Assembly (NCBI GenBank): GCA_003116975.1 | Contig: BGKB01000026.1 | Coordinates: forward strand, 1,079,237 to 1,143,236 | Length of the DNA: 64,000 bases | Source of the DNA: Aurantiochytrium sp. KH105 | Lineage: Eukaryota > Sar > Bigyra > Thraustochytrida > Thraustochytriidae | Reading direction: 5' to 3' | Shown: piece by piece, positions 48,809 through 59,349 of the stretch | Numbering within the stretch: position 1 is the first letter of the stretch | Layout of the letters: every line of letters begins with the position of its first letter | Notes under the pieces: model-generated | Told to the model about the DNA's origin: nothing | The model's input: only the letters and a program-made list of their open reading frames with translations | Database searches by the model: none | Position numbers and translations under genes: made by a program

Positions 48809-50743
48809 CGTGATGCGATGTCAATGATCAGCATCAGCGCGGTCCATCCCTTGTTGTTCTGCAAGCCGAGCTTGGCGCCAAATCGACGGGCCACTGCGCG
48901 ATGGCGGGCTGTGAAGAATCCACATAAACGGAGCAGATATTAAAGTTGTCACCGTCGCGATGAGCAGACGAGGTCGCACTGCACGGCGCGCAGCACGCCG
49001 CTGCCAGGGGAGTTCGCCAACCTTGATGATGAGTTGTATGTAGTACACGCTCGCCATCTTGGTCTCGTTTGGTACGCGCCGCGAGGGCGCGCAGGGAAGA
49101 TAAGGCCGGAGAAGTGGGGCCGGGGCCCCGGCCACGCGCGATGCAGAGTGATGAGAGGAAGAGTTCCCTGGAAGCCTGGTGAATACGTGCATTTGTAGCA
49201 CATTCGACCCTCACTTGACGAGCAGATGACCATCGTCTTGCAAGACGCCGCGGAGACGCCGCCGCGCAGGCGGGCAGGCAGCCCTGATGCGCGTGCTTGG
49301 CGGACGGTGTCGCAAGCCTCGCGGTGCCCATTCGCGCGCAGGGGCGCGCGCTAACAGTGCTCGACGCAGAGTCTCGCCGCTGGGAGCAACTTGGCCAGCG
49401 AAGATATGAGAGAGTGCTGGTGGCGCGAGCAACGAGAGGCGAGGCACGGGGCGGCCAAGACCCGGCTGTATCGATGGAGACGCGCATTCCGAGAAGACTG
49501 CCTCGCGTTGCTTACGGTACGCGTCGCGTTAAGTGCAGTCATGCTGTCTGCGAGTTTGTATTTCTGAAAGTCGATGTTCATAAGCCGATGCTGACGACCA
49601 AGCAGGGTTCAGGTCGATGAGTCGATGCGGCCACGACCGCTCGCTTTGCAATCATGGTGTCGAACGCGAAACGAGCGAAAGGCCAATGCACAATATTCCA
49701 GATCAGCGAGAAAACTTTGCAAGAAGGACCACCGTCATGCGCTGCGTCATGCATACTGTGCCCTTTGAGGCGTGCGTGCGGGCCCGATGCCACACTGTCA
49801 AGCCTATTGTCGCCTGCAATGTTGCTCTGCCGTTTTTGGCATACTCAGACAAGACAGCAGGGCGAGGGCAAAGTAGCTTCTTCCAGTACGTATGCGGCAG
49901 ACGAGCGCCGGCCGCACTGTCGACTCTGGGAAACTGTTCAGGCCAGCGCCGAAGTGTTATTGAGCCATATCACGTTTACGGGTGTGATCAGCCAAGTACA
50001 CTTTTTGTAACAGTTGACGCGATGAAATGAGAGGCAGAGCCGCGGCAAAGACGGAACTCGAGGCTGGCCGTGGCTAGATGGGTCAAGTTCATTCGAGAAT
50101 TCGAGGCGCTCAGAGCAAGTCGCAGTCGGTCCCGTTTAGCCTCTCCGCGTCGTATCCAGATTTGTATTTTGAGTCATGATGCCGCGAAAATTCTTGCGCG
50201 CCTCTTTCATGCCAGCCAAAACTTCTCTGCGGTCCTTTCTTGAAGAAAAGGAAGGAACGCCGATTTGGTGACGAAGTACACTTGACGATGACCAATCAAA
50301 AAGGTCGGTAGACGGAGGATTGAGTTGCTACTGTTGTCATGGCTAGGTAAGTGTCGACAGTCTCTCTCTAAGATGATCCTCGAGACAGTATCAATTGGAG
50401 GAGTTTCTCATCAGCAAAAGAGTGCTTGAGGTGCGCTCTCCTCGCAATTGCAGTCATGCCCTCGGAGATTCGTGACGCCGCCGCTGCATCTCCCGACCCC
50501 CCGACTACCGAGGACAGACAAAGCTTCGTAGATCCAACCACTTTCGAACTATCGCAGCTTTAAAAAGAATCATTTTTGGGTTGCGACGCGTGTAACAAAT
50601 AAAGACCGAGGAAATCACCAAAAAAAGCAAAACTTTATAAGTGAGATATAATTACAGCGTCGCACTGGTGATCACAAGCACTTAAGGTCTGTCGCCCACG
50701 CAGGCATGGCACACAGTATAGCGCAAAGCTGCACGATTAGGTC

Positions 50744-53700
50744 TCAGTTTCGAGTTCCTTGGACATGCAAGATGTGTACCATCCCGCTAGCGTCGCCGAT
50801 AACGTGAACACTTCCCTGGCAAGCTGTTGCCCTACTAACGATTGCGTGATCCGTGGTGAAGCCTATGCCTCCGCTAAGCTTCACATGCGTTCCGTTCTCA
50901 AAGTTCACCAAAGTGTTTGCCCCAGGTGTAGTCGATGCCTCCGCTTCATCCGCGTCGAGTGCCTCGCCCGTTCGAGTGCTCCAGTAACAAGTCTCATCAG
51001 GTGATCGTGATACGATGATGTCGCCCTGTATCGCCACGCTCCAGACCGTTTCAGAGTGCCCCTTCAACACGTGCTGCTCCTCGCCCGACGTAGCGTTCCA
51101 GATGCGCACCGTCTTGTCATAGGACCCACTTACGATGATGTCGCCCTGTATCTCCACGCTCCAGACCCGACCAGAGTGCCCCTTCAACATGTGCTGCTCC
51201 TCGCCCGACGTAGCGTTCCAGATGCGCACCATCTTGTCATAGGACCCACTGACAATGATGTTGCCCTGTATCGCCACGCTCCTGACCCAATCAGAGTGCC
51301 CGTTCAACACGTGCTGCTCCTTGCCCGACGTAGCGTTCCAGATGCGCACCGTGTTGTCATCGGACCCACTGACGATGGTGTCGCCCTGTATCGCCACGCT
51401 CATGACAGGACCAGAGTGGCCCTTCAACACGTGCTGCTCCTCGCCCGACGTAGCGTTCCAGATGCGCACCGTTCCGTCATCGGACCCACTGACGATGGTG
51501 TCGCCCTGTATCGCCACGCTGTAGACCGGGCGAAAGTGGCCCTTCAACACGTGCTGCTCCTCGCCCGACGTAGCGTTCCAGATGCGCACCGTCCCGTCAT
51601 CGGACCCACTGCTGACGGTGTCGCCCTGTATCGCCGCGCTCCAGATTGGACCAGAGTGGCCCTTCAACACGTGCTGCTCCTCGCCCGACGTAGCATTCCA
51701 GATGCGCACCGTCTTGTCCGAGGACCCACTGACGATGGTGTCGCCCTGTATCGCCACGCTGTTGACGTAACCAGAGTGGCCCTTCAACACGTGCTGCTCC
51801 TCGCCCGACGTAGCGTTCCAGATGCGCACCGTTCCGTCATCGGACCCACTGACGATGATTTGGCCCTGTATCGCCACGCTCCAGACCCCACCAGAGTGGC
51901 CCTTCAACACGTGCTGCTCCTCGCCCGACGTAGCGTTCCAGACACGCACCGTCTCGTCCCAGGACCCACTGGCGATGGTGTCACCCTGTATCGCCACGCT
52001 CAAGACCCCACCAGAGTGCCCCTTCAGAACGTGCTGCTCCTCGCCCGACGTAGCGTTCCAGATGCGCACCGTTCCGTCCTCGGACCCGCTGACGATGGTG
52101 TCGCCTTGTATCGCCACGCTTGTTACATAATCAGAGTACCCCTTCAACACGTACTGCTCCTCGCCCAACGTAGCGTTCCAGATGCGCACTGTGTTGTCAG
52201 AGGATCCACTGACGATGGTGTCGCCCTGTATCGCCACGCTGTTGACCTCATCAGAGTGCCCCTTCAACACGTGCTGCTCCTCGCCCGACGTAGCGTTCCA
52301 GATGCGCACCGTTCCGTCATCGGACCCACTGACGATGGTATCGCCCTGTATCGCCACGCTATTGACCGTTTCAGAGTGGCCCTTCAACACGTGCTGCTCC
52401 TCGCCCGACGTAGCGTTCCAGATGCGCATCGTTCCGTCATAGGACCCACTGACGATGGTGTCGCCCTGCATCGTCACGCTCCTGACGTAACCAGAGTGAC
52501 CCTTCAACACGTGCAGCAAAGGGTCGCGGGGATGAGCAAGGGTGACGCGGGTAGGCTCCAGCCATGGCTGATCAGAGGTTTGAGCAGGTGTTTGCAGACT
52601 ACGTGTCAAGGGATCCTTCGAGTCATGGCCAAGACGGGCCAGAACTTGCGACGCAAACTCGTTGGGATCATAGCTGAGGGCATGCGCTGCTTTGCTCAGG
52701 AGGCGGGCCGTATCACTTTCGGGCGCAAAAAAGATGCCGAGTGCGACGCAGTCGCGAATGAGGTTTCCAATTGTGGCGCGCCTTTGCGCTTCATCGTCAC
52801 CAACAGAGATGGCGCTCTTTACCCATGCAAAGTCATTCAGGAGCTCGAAAGCCTCAGCGTGCTCGCCGCTCTTGACGAGGTGAAAGACGGCGTGACGGAG
52901 CGAAAAAACGTTGTCCCGCGAGCTGCTGCAGTAGTCGGCCAATTGCTTATGCCCGTCGTTCTTCTTCACGAAGAGCTGTCTTCCGCTCTGCTTCTTATCT
53001 GAGAGCCAATCCGCCATGCGCTTATGAATGAGTGCCACACGACCATCGCCGCCTCGATATAAAAGATTGCTCGCGTCGTCGACAATATCATCCATAGTAT
53101 CTTGGTCTAATTGCAGAACTGCGCTTAGTTGCTCGACACTCAGCGGTTCACGGGCAGCTACGATTGGCGCCAGGAGCATTTTGTACGTCTTCTCCCCGCC
53201 AACTTTTTCTTGTAGGCGCTTAAAGTACTCGTGAAACATGCCGCCAAGCCCATTAGGAATAGTGTCTTCGTGAGAGATGTCCTGCAAGGTCAGCAGTCCA
53301 CCTTGTTTCTCCTCGTGCATCCGGTGCAGGGTCTCGGGAAGGAAGCTCGCCCAGAGAAAGAGACCTTCGGATCGTTCCGAAAGAAGCTTTGCGCAAGAAG
53401 CAACGTCTTTCTGTTCCACGATATCTCTCTTGTCGCGCAAAAAGTGCTCGATGTGCTTTTCGATGTCGCGAAAGTTCTGTTCGTCCTTGAGCTCCAGCAC
53501 TTTGGAATCAAGGCTGTTGTTGGTGATGCCGCGCTGGATCTCGCCTTCGGGACGTGTGCTCACAACCAAGCTGAGCCATGAGGGCATCGCATCCTTCCAC
53601 GTACGAATGACCTTCCGTAAAACATCGTCGCTTTTGCTACACTCGTCGAGAGCGTCGAGCACGACCATTTGTCGCATCTGGTCTGGGCCGAGCTCGGTTG

Positions 53701-55282
53701 CAGGATTGACGAGAATGGTTTGGAAAAAATCCGCCAGCGTCTTTTCGCGAAGACCCTCAAAGCTTACTTGATCGAGTGCTTCAGGAAAATGAGGCACAGT
53801 TTGACACAGTTGCCAAGCAATGCTTAGAATTGCTTCAGCAGGTGAAGCCGCGGTCCCATCATCGTGTCGAAAGAAATGGTACGCTGCCACCGAGAAGGGC
53901 TGGCGCTCTTTTTTGCTACGGCGCCATAAGCTACGTACACGTGACGACTTTCGGCGCGGCTCGACGCGTTCATCAGTCTTGCTCTTTTCGACATCTCCGT
54001 CAGTTTTCAGAGCGCCTCCACGGTGGCAAAGCTCGGCCATAATGACGCTTTTGCCGACGCCGCCGTCGCCCACAAGAATGAAGACGGCGCTCTGATTCTT
54101 GTTGTACCAGTCGCAGAGCTCGTCAATGATCCAGCTCCGCGTGCCGAGGGTAAAATTTTCCGCCTTGCCCTTGGCCCATGCCTCTGAGCTGCACGGGTTC
54201 AGGCGAGGATAGATGTCGCGCATCAGAGGGGTCAGGTCCGATGAAGCCTCGGGTGTCTTGATGCGCGTCTGAATGGCATTGGCAAGGCGTTCGATCGCCT
54301 CGTCCGAAAAACTGCCATTCGAACGATCGGAAAGATCCACCGGTGCTTGTCTTGTGAGCGCGAGCTGAAATCGCCCAGTCCACCCGGTTGCGGGCTTGGT
54401 CATGTCCTCTTCCAGCGCGGCGACCACGATGCTGTCAAATCGTTTGTTACCGGCGTATTGGAACTCCTTGAGACAGTTGTCTGACCGATCACCTTTGTTG
54501 ATCTTTTCCATGTACCCTTTGGTCGCGAGGACGAGGAACACGGTTGACGAGTCGATGCCATCAGCCATACTTCCATGAATACTGCCTGACACTTGCTGAG
54601 CATCAAGCCAGACGTCAATGTCGTGGTCGCGGAGTCGCAACGCGAGTTCAATGGCCATCTTGTGAACCCATTTGTCTTTGCCCCACTCATGCGAGAGGAA
54701 GGCGTGAAAGCTCCGGCGTCCTGGCGCACCTGCGGCACGGCCTTTTGCGGCAAGAGCTTCGCTCATCACCCAATCAGCGGCATCCTTTGTGGGCTTGCAA
54801 AAGTTGATGAACAAGTCATCGGAGATGTACCAGGCAAGCGCGCCCATCCAATCCTTTGTATTAGTCATGGCTTCGTCGATGAGAATGGGCACAAGTGAGT
54901 TGGGGAGGATCTCTGCCACTGTCTCGATGAGCTCCCAATTCTCTTCGAGTTTTTTGCTCACGAGCAGTAGAGCGACCTCGGCATTTTTGGTCTCCACTTC
55001 TGCCTCTGTGATGTGGCTGGCGGTGCGCACGGGCAGGCTGAGGCGGGGCTGAATCGTGTCAACCAGCTGCTCGGCCACGGTCTCGTCTGCGGGATCGTGT
55101 ACGATGAGGACGGAAAGTTCGCTAAAGACCTCTGGGAATTCAAGGTCCGCTCCCGCCTCTGCCTGGTCGACCGCAACAGCCTCTCGCTCTGCCTCCGCCT
55201 GCGCGGCTTCATTCACCTCTGCGCGCGCTCCGCCGACGAGACCTCCGTTGAAGCGCGCGATCAAGCTCCTCACCCTCACCAT
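50744..55282 (-). CDS. TIR-TIR-NACHT-WD40 STAND receptor
   Basis: A 1512-residue protein from the ATG at 55282; no intron breaks the frame. Order: a divergent TIR-like domain at about 54-180 (ELSVLIVHD, ALLLVSKKL, LVPILID); a clearer TIR domain at about 190-340 (FHAFLSHEWGKDKWV, IDVWLDAQQVSGSI, FLVLATKGYM, DNCLKEFQYA with a Glu in the usual catalytic position); a NACHT NTPase with Walker A GDGGVGKS at 405-412 and Walker B VVLDALDEC at 540-548; a helical region of about 370 residues; then 13 WD40 units of 40 residues (about 924-1440) and a degenerate last blade. STAND proteins oligomerise when the sensor repeats bind a ligand, and TIR domains often cleave NAD or signal death. A role in defence or self/non-self recognition is inference. 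Confidence 0.88.
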   Translation of the reverse strand: MVRVRSLIARFNGGLVGGARAEVNEAAQAEAEREAVAVDQAEAGADLEFPEVFSELSVLIVHDPADETVAEQLVDTIQPRLSLPVRTASHITEAEVETKNAEVALLLVSKKLEENWELIETVAEILPNSLVPILIDEAMTNTKDWMGALAWYISDDLFINFCKPTKDAADWVMSEALAAKGRAAGAPGRRSFHAFLSHEWGKDKWVHKMAIELALRLRDHDIDVWLDAQQVSGSIHGSMADGIDSSTVFLVLATKGYMEKINKGDRSDNCLKEFQYAGNKRFDSIVVAALEEDMTKPATGWTGRFQLALTRQAPVDLSDRSNGSFSDEAIERLANAIQTRIKTPEASSDLTPLMRDIYPRLNPCSSEAWAKGKAENFTLGTRSWIIDELCDWYNKNQSAVFILVGDGGVGKSVIMAELCHRGGALKTDGDVEKSKTDERVEPRRKSSRVRSLWRRSKKERQPFSVAAYHFFRHDDGTAASPAEAILSIAWQLCQTVPHFPEALDQVSFEGLREKTLADFFQTILVNPATELGPDQMRQMVVLDALDECSKSDDVLRKVIRTWKDAMPSWLSLVVSTRPEGEIQRGITNNSLDSKVLELKDEQNFRDIEKHIEHFLRDKRDIVEQKDVASCAKLLSERSEGLFLWASFLPETLHRMHEEKQGGLLTLQDISHEDTIPNGLGGMFHEYFKRLQEKVGGEKTYKMLLAPIVAAREPLSVEQLSAVLQLDQDTMDDIVDDASNLLYRGGDGRVALIHKRMADWLSDKKQSGRQLFVKKNDGHKQLADYCSSSRDNVFSLRHAVFHLVKSGEHAEAFELLNDFAWVKSAISVGDDEAQRRATIGNLIRDCVALGIFFAPESDTARLLSKAAHALSYDPNEFASQVLARLGHDSKDPLTRSLQTPAQTSDQPWLEPTRVTLAHPRDPLLHVLKGHSGYVRSVTMQGDTIVSGSYDGTMRIWNATSGEEQHVLKGHSETVNSVAIQGDTIVSGSDDGTVRIWNATSGEEQHVLKGHSDEVNSVAIQGDTIVSGSSDNTVRIWNATLGEEQYVLKGYSDYVTSVAIQGDTIVSGSEDGTVRIWNATSGEEQHVLKGHSGGVLSVAIQGDTIASGSWDETVRVWNATSGEEQHVLKGHSGGVWSVAIQGQIIVSGSDDGTVRIWNATSGEEQHVLKGHSGYVNSVAIQGDTIVSGSSDKTVRIWNATSGEEQHVLKGHSGPIWSAAIQGDTVSSGSDDGTVRIWNATSGEEQHVLKGHFRPVYSVAIQGDTIVSGSDDGTVRIWNATSGEEQHVLKGHSGPVMSVAIQGDTIVSGSDDNTVRIWNATSGKEQHVLNGHSDWVRSVAIQGNIIVSGSYDKMVRIWNATSGEEQHMLKGHSGRVWSVEIQGDIIVSGSYDKTVRIWNATSGEEQHVLKGHSETVWSVAIQGDIIVSRSPDETCYWSTRTGEALDADEAEASTTPGANTLVNFENGTHVKLSGGIGFTTDHAIVSRATACQGSVHVIGDASGMVHILHVQGTRN
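51000..52515 (-). repeat. 120-bp tandem repeats encoding WD40 units
   Basis: Thirteen units with an exact 120-bp period and no indel across about 1.5 kb. Most of each unit is identical at DNA level (for example CTCGCCCGACGTAGCGTTCC recurs in nearly all). Variation concentrates in two places per unit: the codons after the conserved Gly-His-Ser, and those before the Thr/Met-Val/Met-Arg-Ile-Trp strand. Confidence 0.95.
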
Positions 55283-57784
55283 GGTCGGTCCCACGGAGAC
55301 TGGGTCGGGTCAGGACTCGCCGCGGCCTTTCTGGTCGCGCACTTCCCTTTTCTTGCGCGGCGGACCCCGTCTCCTCCTCTCGCGCGCGCCCTCTCCCCCG
55401 GCGCCGGCGGCGTGTCCGCGACCGCGCTCTCCCGGTCGCTTTTGCTGTATACCGCATCCAGGAGGTGCGTCTGAGGTTCGGACTTACCCCCTTGCGCGCT
55501 AGTGATGTAGCGACTATCCCTGGAGGAGGAGGTTAGATGAGGACCGTACGCCGCACGTGCCGCTGCCGCTCGGACAGGCTGCTTGTTGGATGTGCGCAAG
55601 CGTTTTAGGCCAGCAGAGGCCGTGGTGCGGATGGCACTGCAGTAGCATAGCTTGGCTTGCATGAGGGCTAGCGGCTATTTCCCGGCACGTGAGGGCGCTT
55701 TGGATTATTGCGAGTGAGCACAGCGAGTCCGCGACGATGCGCGCGGAAGCGTCCGGTAGTGGCATGGCCCTGATCTCAGGTGAGGGGCAGATGAATCTAT
55801 TTGCTCTGTGCTGCTCGCGACGCCTCGCGAAGGGGAGGGGGAGGAGCTGGCAGCGCAGCCAACGCAGCTGCAGTGCCGTTGTGTAGCGGAAAAGAATGGC
55901 GGGCCGCCCGCTTTGACCCCGGAAAGTCAAGCCTTGTTTGATAGATGATGACGAGTGAAGATAGCAGGGAGCTCATTATCGCACCAGTCAGCTGCGTGGT
56001 GTGGCAGGTGGGTGACCAAGGGTGACGGAGTGCTACAGCAGCAGAGGCCAATCAACCAAGGCGAACAGCCAGCTAGACAGCCAAATGGTTTTGAGCCGGC
56101 ACGTCCTGGCGCAGCGCACGACGAGACTGCTGTTGTCCCCAAATGCGTGGGACTGACTTCCGTTCAGCGAGGTGGGCCTGAGCACTGCACGAGATGGGGC
56201 AAAGGTGACCCTGGCCAGCTGCCAGCTACCAATTGCTGATCGTACATTGCGTCGGGAGAGAGATCACACGTCGCAGTCGTCGTTGCTGTTTTCGCTGGTG
56301 TGGCTGGTGTGACTGCGAAAATGTCTCGCTTGTCGATGGACCTGCGTTTCTGCCGGCCGCTGCTGCTGCCTTGGCCATGCCGGCTCGCGTGCACGGTCCC
56401 AACGCTGGGAGCTGACGTATGTCTTGCGGCGGCTCTCCAGCTCTGTCGCTCGCGCGCGGGCGCCTGTACGTGCGCAAGACAGCCAACGGGTGCTGCTGGC
56501 AGATGCGTTTGGCTCAAGGCCATGCGATCGCCGGCGCCATTCGTGCGCTGGCGCCCATACTGGGCCATTCGCAGCTTGCTGGCCGGCGCCCGAAGATCCT
56601 GCGCGCGTCGCGAAGATCATGATGCTCGAGAGATGAAGAGAGCGGGTATATACGGAAAATAAAAAGGAAAGTGATTGTGTAAGGGCAAGTCGCGTGGGGA
56701 CCAACTTGGGGATGGATAGAGCGAAGACAGGGAGATAGTCATCATCGCCTTTTTCTCTTCCGGTCGGCGAAGTGTCGCAGTGGGCGGCTGCCTTTGAGGT
56801 GACTGCGACGGCGGCAACGGAGTGCTTTTGGTGATAGCATTGGATGAGACTGGGACGAGATCAGAGGTGGGTTGTTGTTGAGCGCACGCACTTTGTTTTT
56901 TTCCTCGCAAAGAATCAACATGATGACGCCTGCTGCGATGATGAGCGCGTCTCTTCGAGCAATGGCAAGCATTCAGCCTTTTATTTCTTATCTTTGGCCA
57001 AGCAGGCCAGGCCAGGCTGCCTCGTGAGCGACGCGTCTGACTTGGGCATCGGTGGCTAGCTTGCCGTGCAGCGAGCTCGTTGATGGTGCCCAGGTCCACA
57101 CCAGGTCCACATCAGCCAAGTGTTTTATCCGCGCGTTGCAAAGTGGATCATTGATCCTTGCAAATGAACAAACAGCCAGGCACAATCGGCGAAAACGAAG
57201 ACTCGGCCAGTCTCGATCTCTCTGTCTCATCGTCTACGCCGAAGACAAACGACGAAGTTGGGCGTCGCGGAGAGGCGAGGGGCGCGCCCAGGCAGCGCGC
57301 GGGCCCGCCAGATGGTGTTGAGAGCCCGACGTGCGTTGGCGGGCGCGCGCTCGTGGCAGGTCCCGCCGCAGCGCTTTGGCGCACGGAGTGGCTAGGAGTT
57401 GGATTGATCCAACGACGATGCAAACGACCAGCGAAGGCGCGAAGGCGACGTCTCCAGGCGCGGGTGCCGGCAGCGCGAGCGAGCGAGCCAGGAGATAAGC
57501 GGGGAGGCTGAGTATGGTGAGCTGCAGTGGAGACGTGCGAGCCAGAAAGACTGTCTTGCGCTATCCGGCGTCCCGGCCTCTTGCGCAGCAACGAGGAAGG
57601 CGAAGAAAAGGCTGCCGCAGCGTCCAGGTGCCCTCGCGAGCGCTTGTGATCAAAGAAAACTCGAACGGCGCAGCGTGTGCATGTAATTTGCAATGGCTTA
57701 CTCGTGCGTGTGGTGGTCTTGCATCGAACTCGCGTTCAAGTCGGCTACAACAAAGTCGATCGCTGCTAGCGCCAATCGCGGGGC
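55283..57784. other. STAND upstream region and gene-poor stretch
   Basis: About 2.5 kb with no supported gene. A minus-strand GTAAGT donor-like site lies at about 55485, 200 bp upstream of the receptor's ATG, so a 5'-UTR intron is possible. The rest has scattered short open frames without recognisable domains. Confidence 0.4.
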
Positions 57785-58285
57785 ATCGATCCCCAAGTTC
57801 ATGCGGCCACGATCGCTGGCACCAGAGGCTCAACTGTAGGCGCCATGTCGTCAAAGCCGTCGCTTGCTGCTGTGCCTCGTGCACGCGAAAGAATCTCGAC
57901 CCGTGGAAATGACATCGTTCGGCGAAACGGGCTGTGCTGTTGCTGTGTCAGGTGACGAGCAAGAGGCCAAAGGGCATCCGAAGTCCTGCGAAGAGACTTG
58001 GCTGGTGTGTGTGCTTGGACAATGTGTCGTTGCCAATGGCTCACTGGCTCACGAACGTGGACACCGAGCGCTCCACGCGTGCTGCGGCCGACGTTGCGAG
58101 AGCTACTTGGTCGCCTGTAATCTTGATCGTTTCATCCTGGCGTTCTTCAGCTGAGCAGGCCAGAGGCATCTTTTGAAAGTCTCTCTGCGGGTCTGCCAGA
58201 TAATCTCGCGTGTAAAGCGGACATGATCGTCGATTCGAGACACGGTCGCCACCAGCCTTGCCAAAAACTTGAAGTTTCCTGACCT
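57785..58285. repeat. Dispersed 0.5-kb repeat, copy 2
   Basis: The direct-repeat partner of 46435-46930, sharing a 27-base identical left end. Identity falls inside introns and rises in the inferred exons. Confidence 0.85.
57799..58283 (-). CDS. Unrecognised gene family, copy 2 (two 3'-terminal exons)
   Basis: I infer exons 58045-58283 (239 nt, the same length as in copy 1) and 57799-57985 (187 nt), with a 59-bp intron that starts GTGAGC and ends TCTCTTCGCAG. The join is in frame, 142 codons counting the stop. The upstream side has an acceptor-like TATATATATTCAG just before the first exon, so earlier exons probably exist. The product shares FGKAG, CPLYTR, ADPQ, PLAC, GDQ and the terminal DDMAP...VAA with copy 1. 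Splice signals are better here than in copy 1. No domain or function is recognised; there is no signal peptide or membrane segment in the part seen. Confidence 0.45.
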
Positions 58286-59349
58286 GAATATATATGTGCG
58301 CACGCATGCGCGAGTTTGGGTCTTGCCGACCGGCTGGCGTGCTGCGTTGAGGCGTGTAATATGCGAACACCGACCCAAGAAGACGGCGCGACGAGCACGA
58401 GTGCTGCTTGCTAGACCTGAGCGAGATTGAAGATGCGCCGCCGCGTTTTCCATTGGCAAGCTTGTCGAAGAAGCTCTCAACGATGATCTCAGAGACAATA
58501 CAGTAGCAGAGAGGGTAGCTTGAGACTGACTCGCTGTTTTGTGGCCAAGGTCAAATCGAAAATGAGAGATGGCCGGGACTTGCTGGTCTTGATTGCTGGC
58601 TGACTGGTTTCGAAGATATGCGTATCTTTTCCCATACTGATGATTGCCCCGACACTTTAGCTTAAAGAGGCGTTTCAGGCCCAGATTACGACACCTGTAT
58701 GAGCTTGTCGTCACGCGATTCGTGCTTACACGTCACATGATCCTGTTCTCTCCTGGTGCTTGCTGTCATTCTTGCGATGCGCTGACAAAATGTCAGGCAA
58801 AAGAAGCCGGCACGAACTGGCGCGATGGACAGAGCACCAACTTAGCTCTTGCCCTTTTCTAGAGCGCAAGCATTTGGTCTGAGGTAGCACGAGACTTGGT
58901 GCTCAAGGCCAGGAGAGGCAACGTGAAGGAGGCTGGGACCTCACTTGGATCTTCGCAAGAGGACCGCCAAAAAAAAAATGCCATTTGCAGCAGCACTCTC
59001 AGCTTTACGTGTTTTTAACATCGCTCACGGCCACCTCAGTATACGCTTATTTTTGCCACGATGACGGAGTCCGCCTTGATGGTCTTGTTCATGTCAGCAC
59101 CAGATCGTGCAGGCTTGCTTGCGCCTTTCAAAGTCTAATTCCGAGCAGCCTCGATGAGTCGCGATCATCAAGTATGCCAAGCATGCCAGGCCGGGCTAGC
59201 TCGCGGGCGAGGCTGTTTCGAAGCGCTTGGCGTGCCTATCCATCCTTGATTAGCTTGAGCTCTTGCAAGCTTGCGCCAAGACTTGCGCTCGCCAAGTGAC
59301 TTTTTTCGCGCTGCAAAGTGGACTAGGAAGTTGCACCGCGGCGCTCGGT
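58286..59349. other. Gene-poor stretch before the tandem array
   Basis: About 1.1 kb without recognisable genes or clear repeats. Confidence 0.4.

Larger units (their letters stand above)
46931..50743. other. Gene-poor stretch before the STAND receptor
   Basis: About 3.8 kb of mixed composition. I find no recognisable domain in any frame. Notable structure: a pair of hairpin plus T-tract units at 48196-48316, four 16-bp repeats at 48748-48808, and at about 49620-49650 a short resemblance to the left end of the 0.5-kb dispersed repeat. The last 0.7 kb is the 3' flank of the STAND gene. Confidence 0.4.

Noticed and set aside
51000-52515. Regularly spaced repeats that could suggest a CRISPR array
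   Set aside because: The units are contiguous with no spacers, are 120 bp long, and encode WD40 blades in one frame.
51056-53002. 648-codon open frame on the plus strand opposite the WD40 repeats
   Set aside because: Its repetitive peptide is the complement of the 120-bp WD40 units; openness follows from the sense-strand codons.
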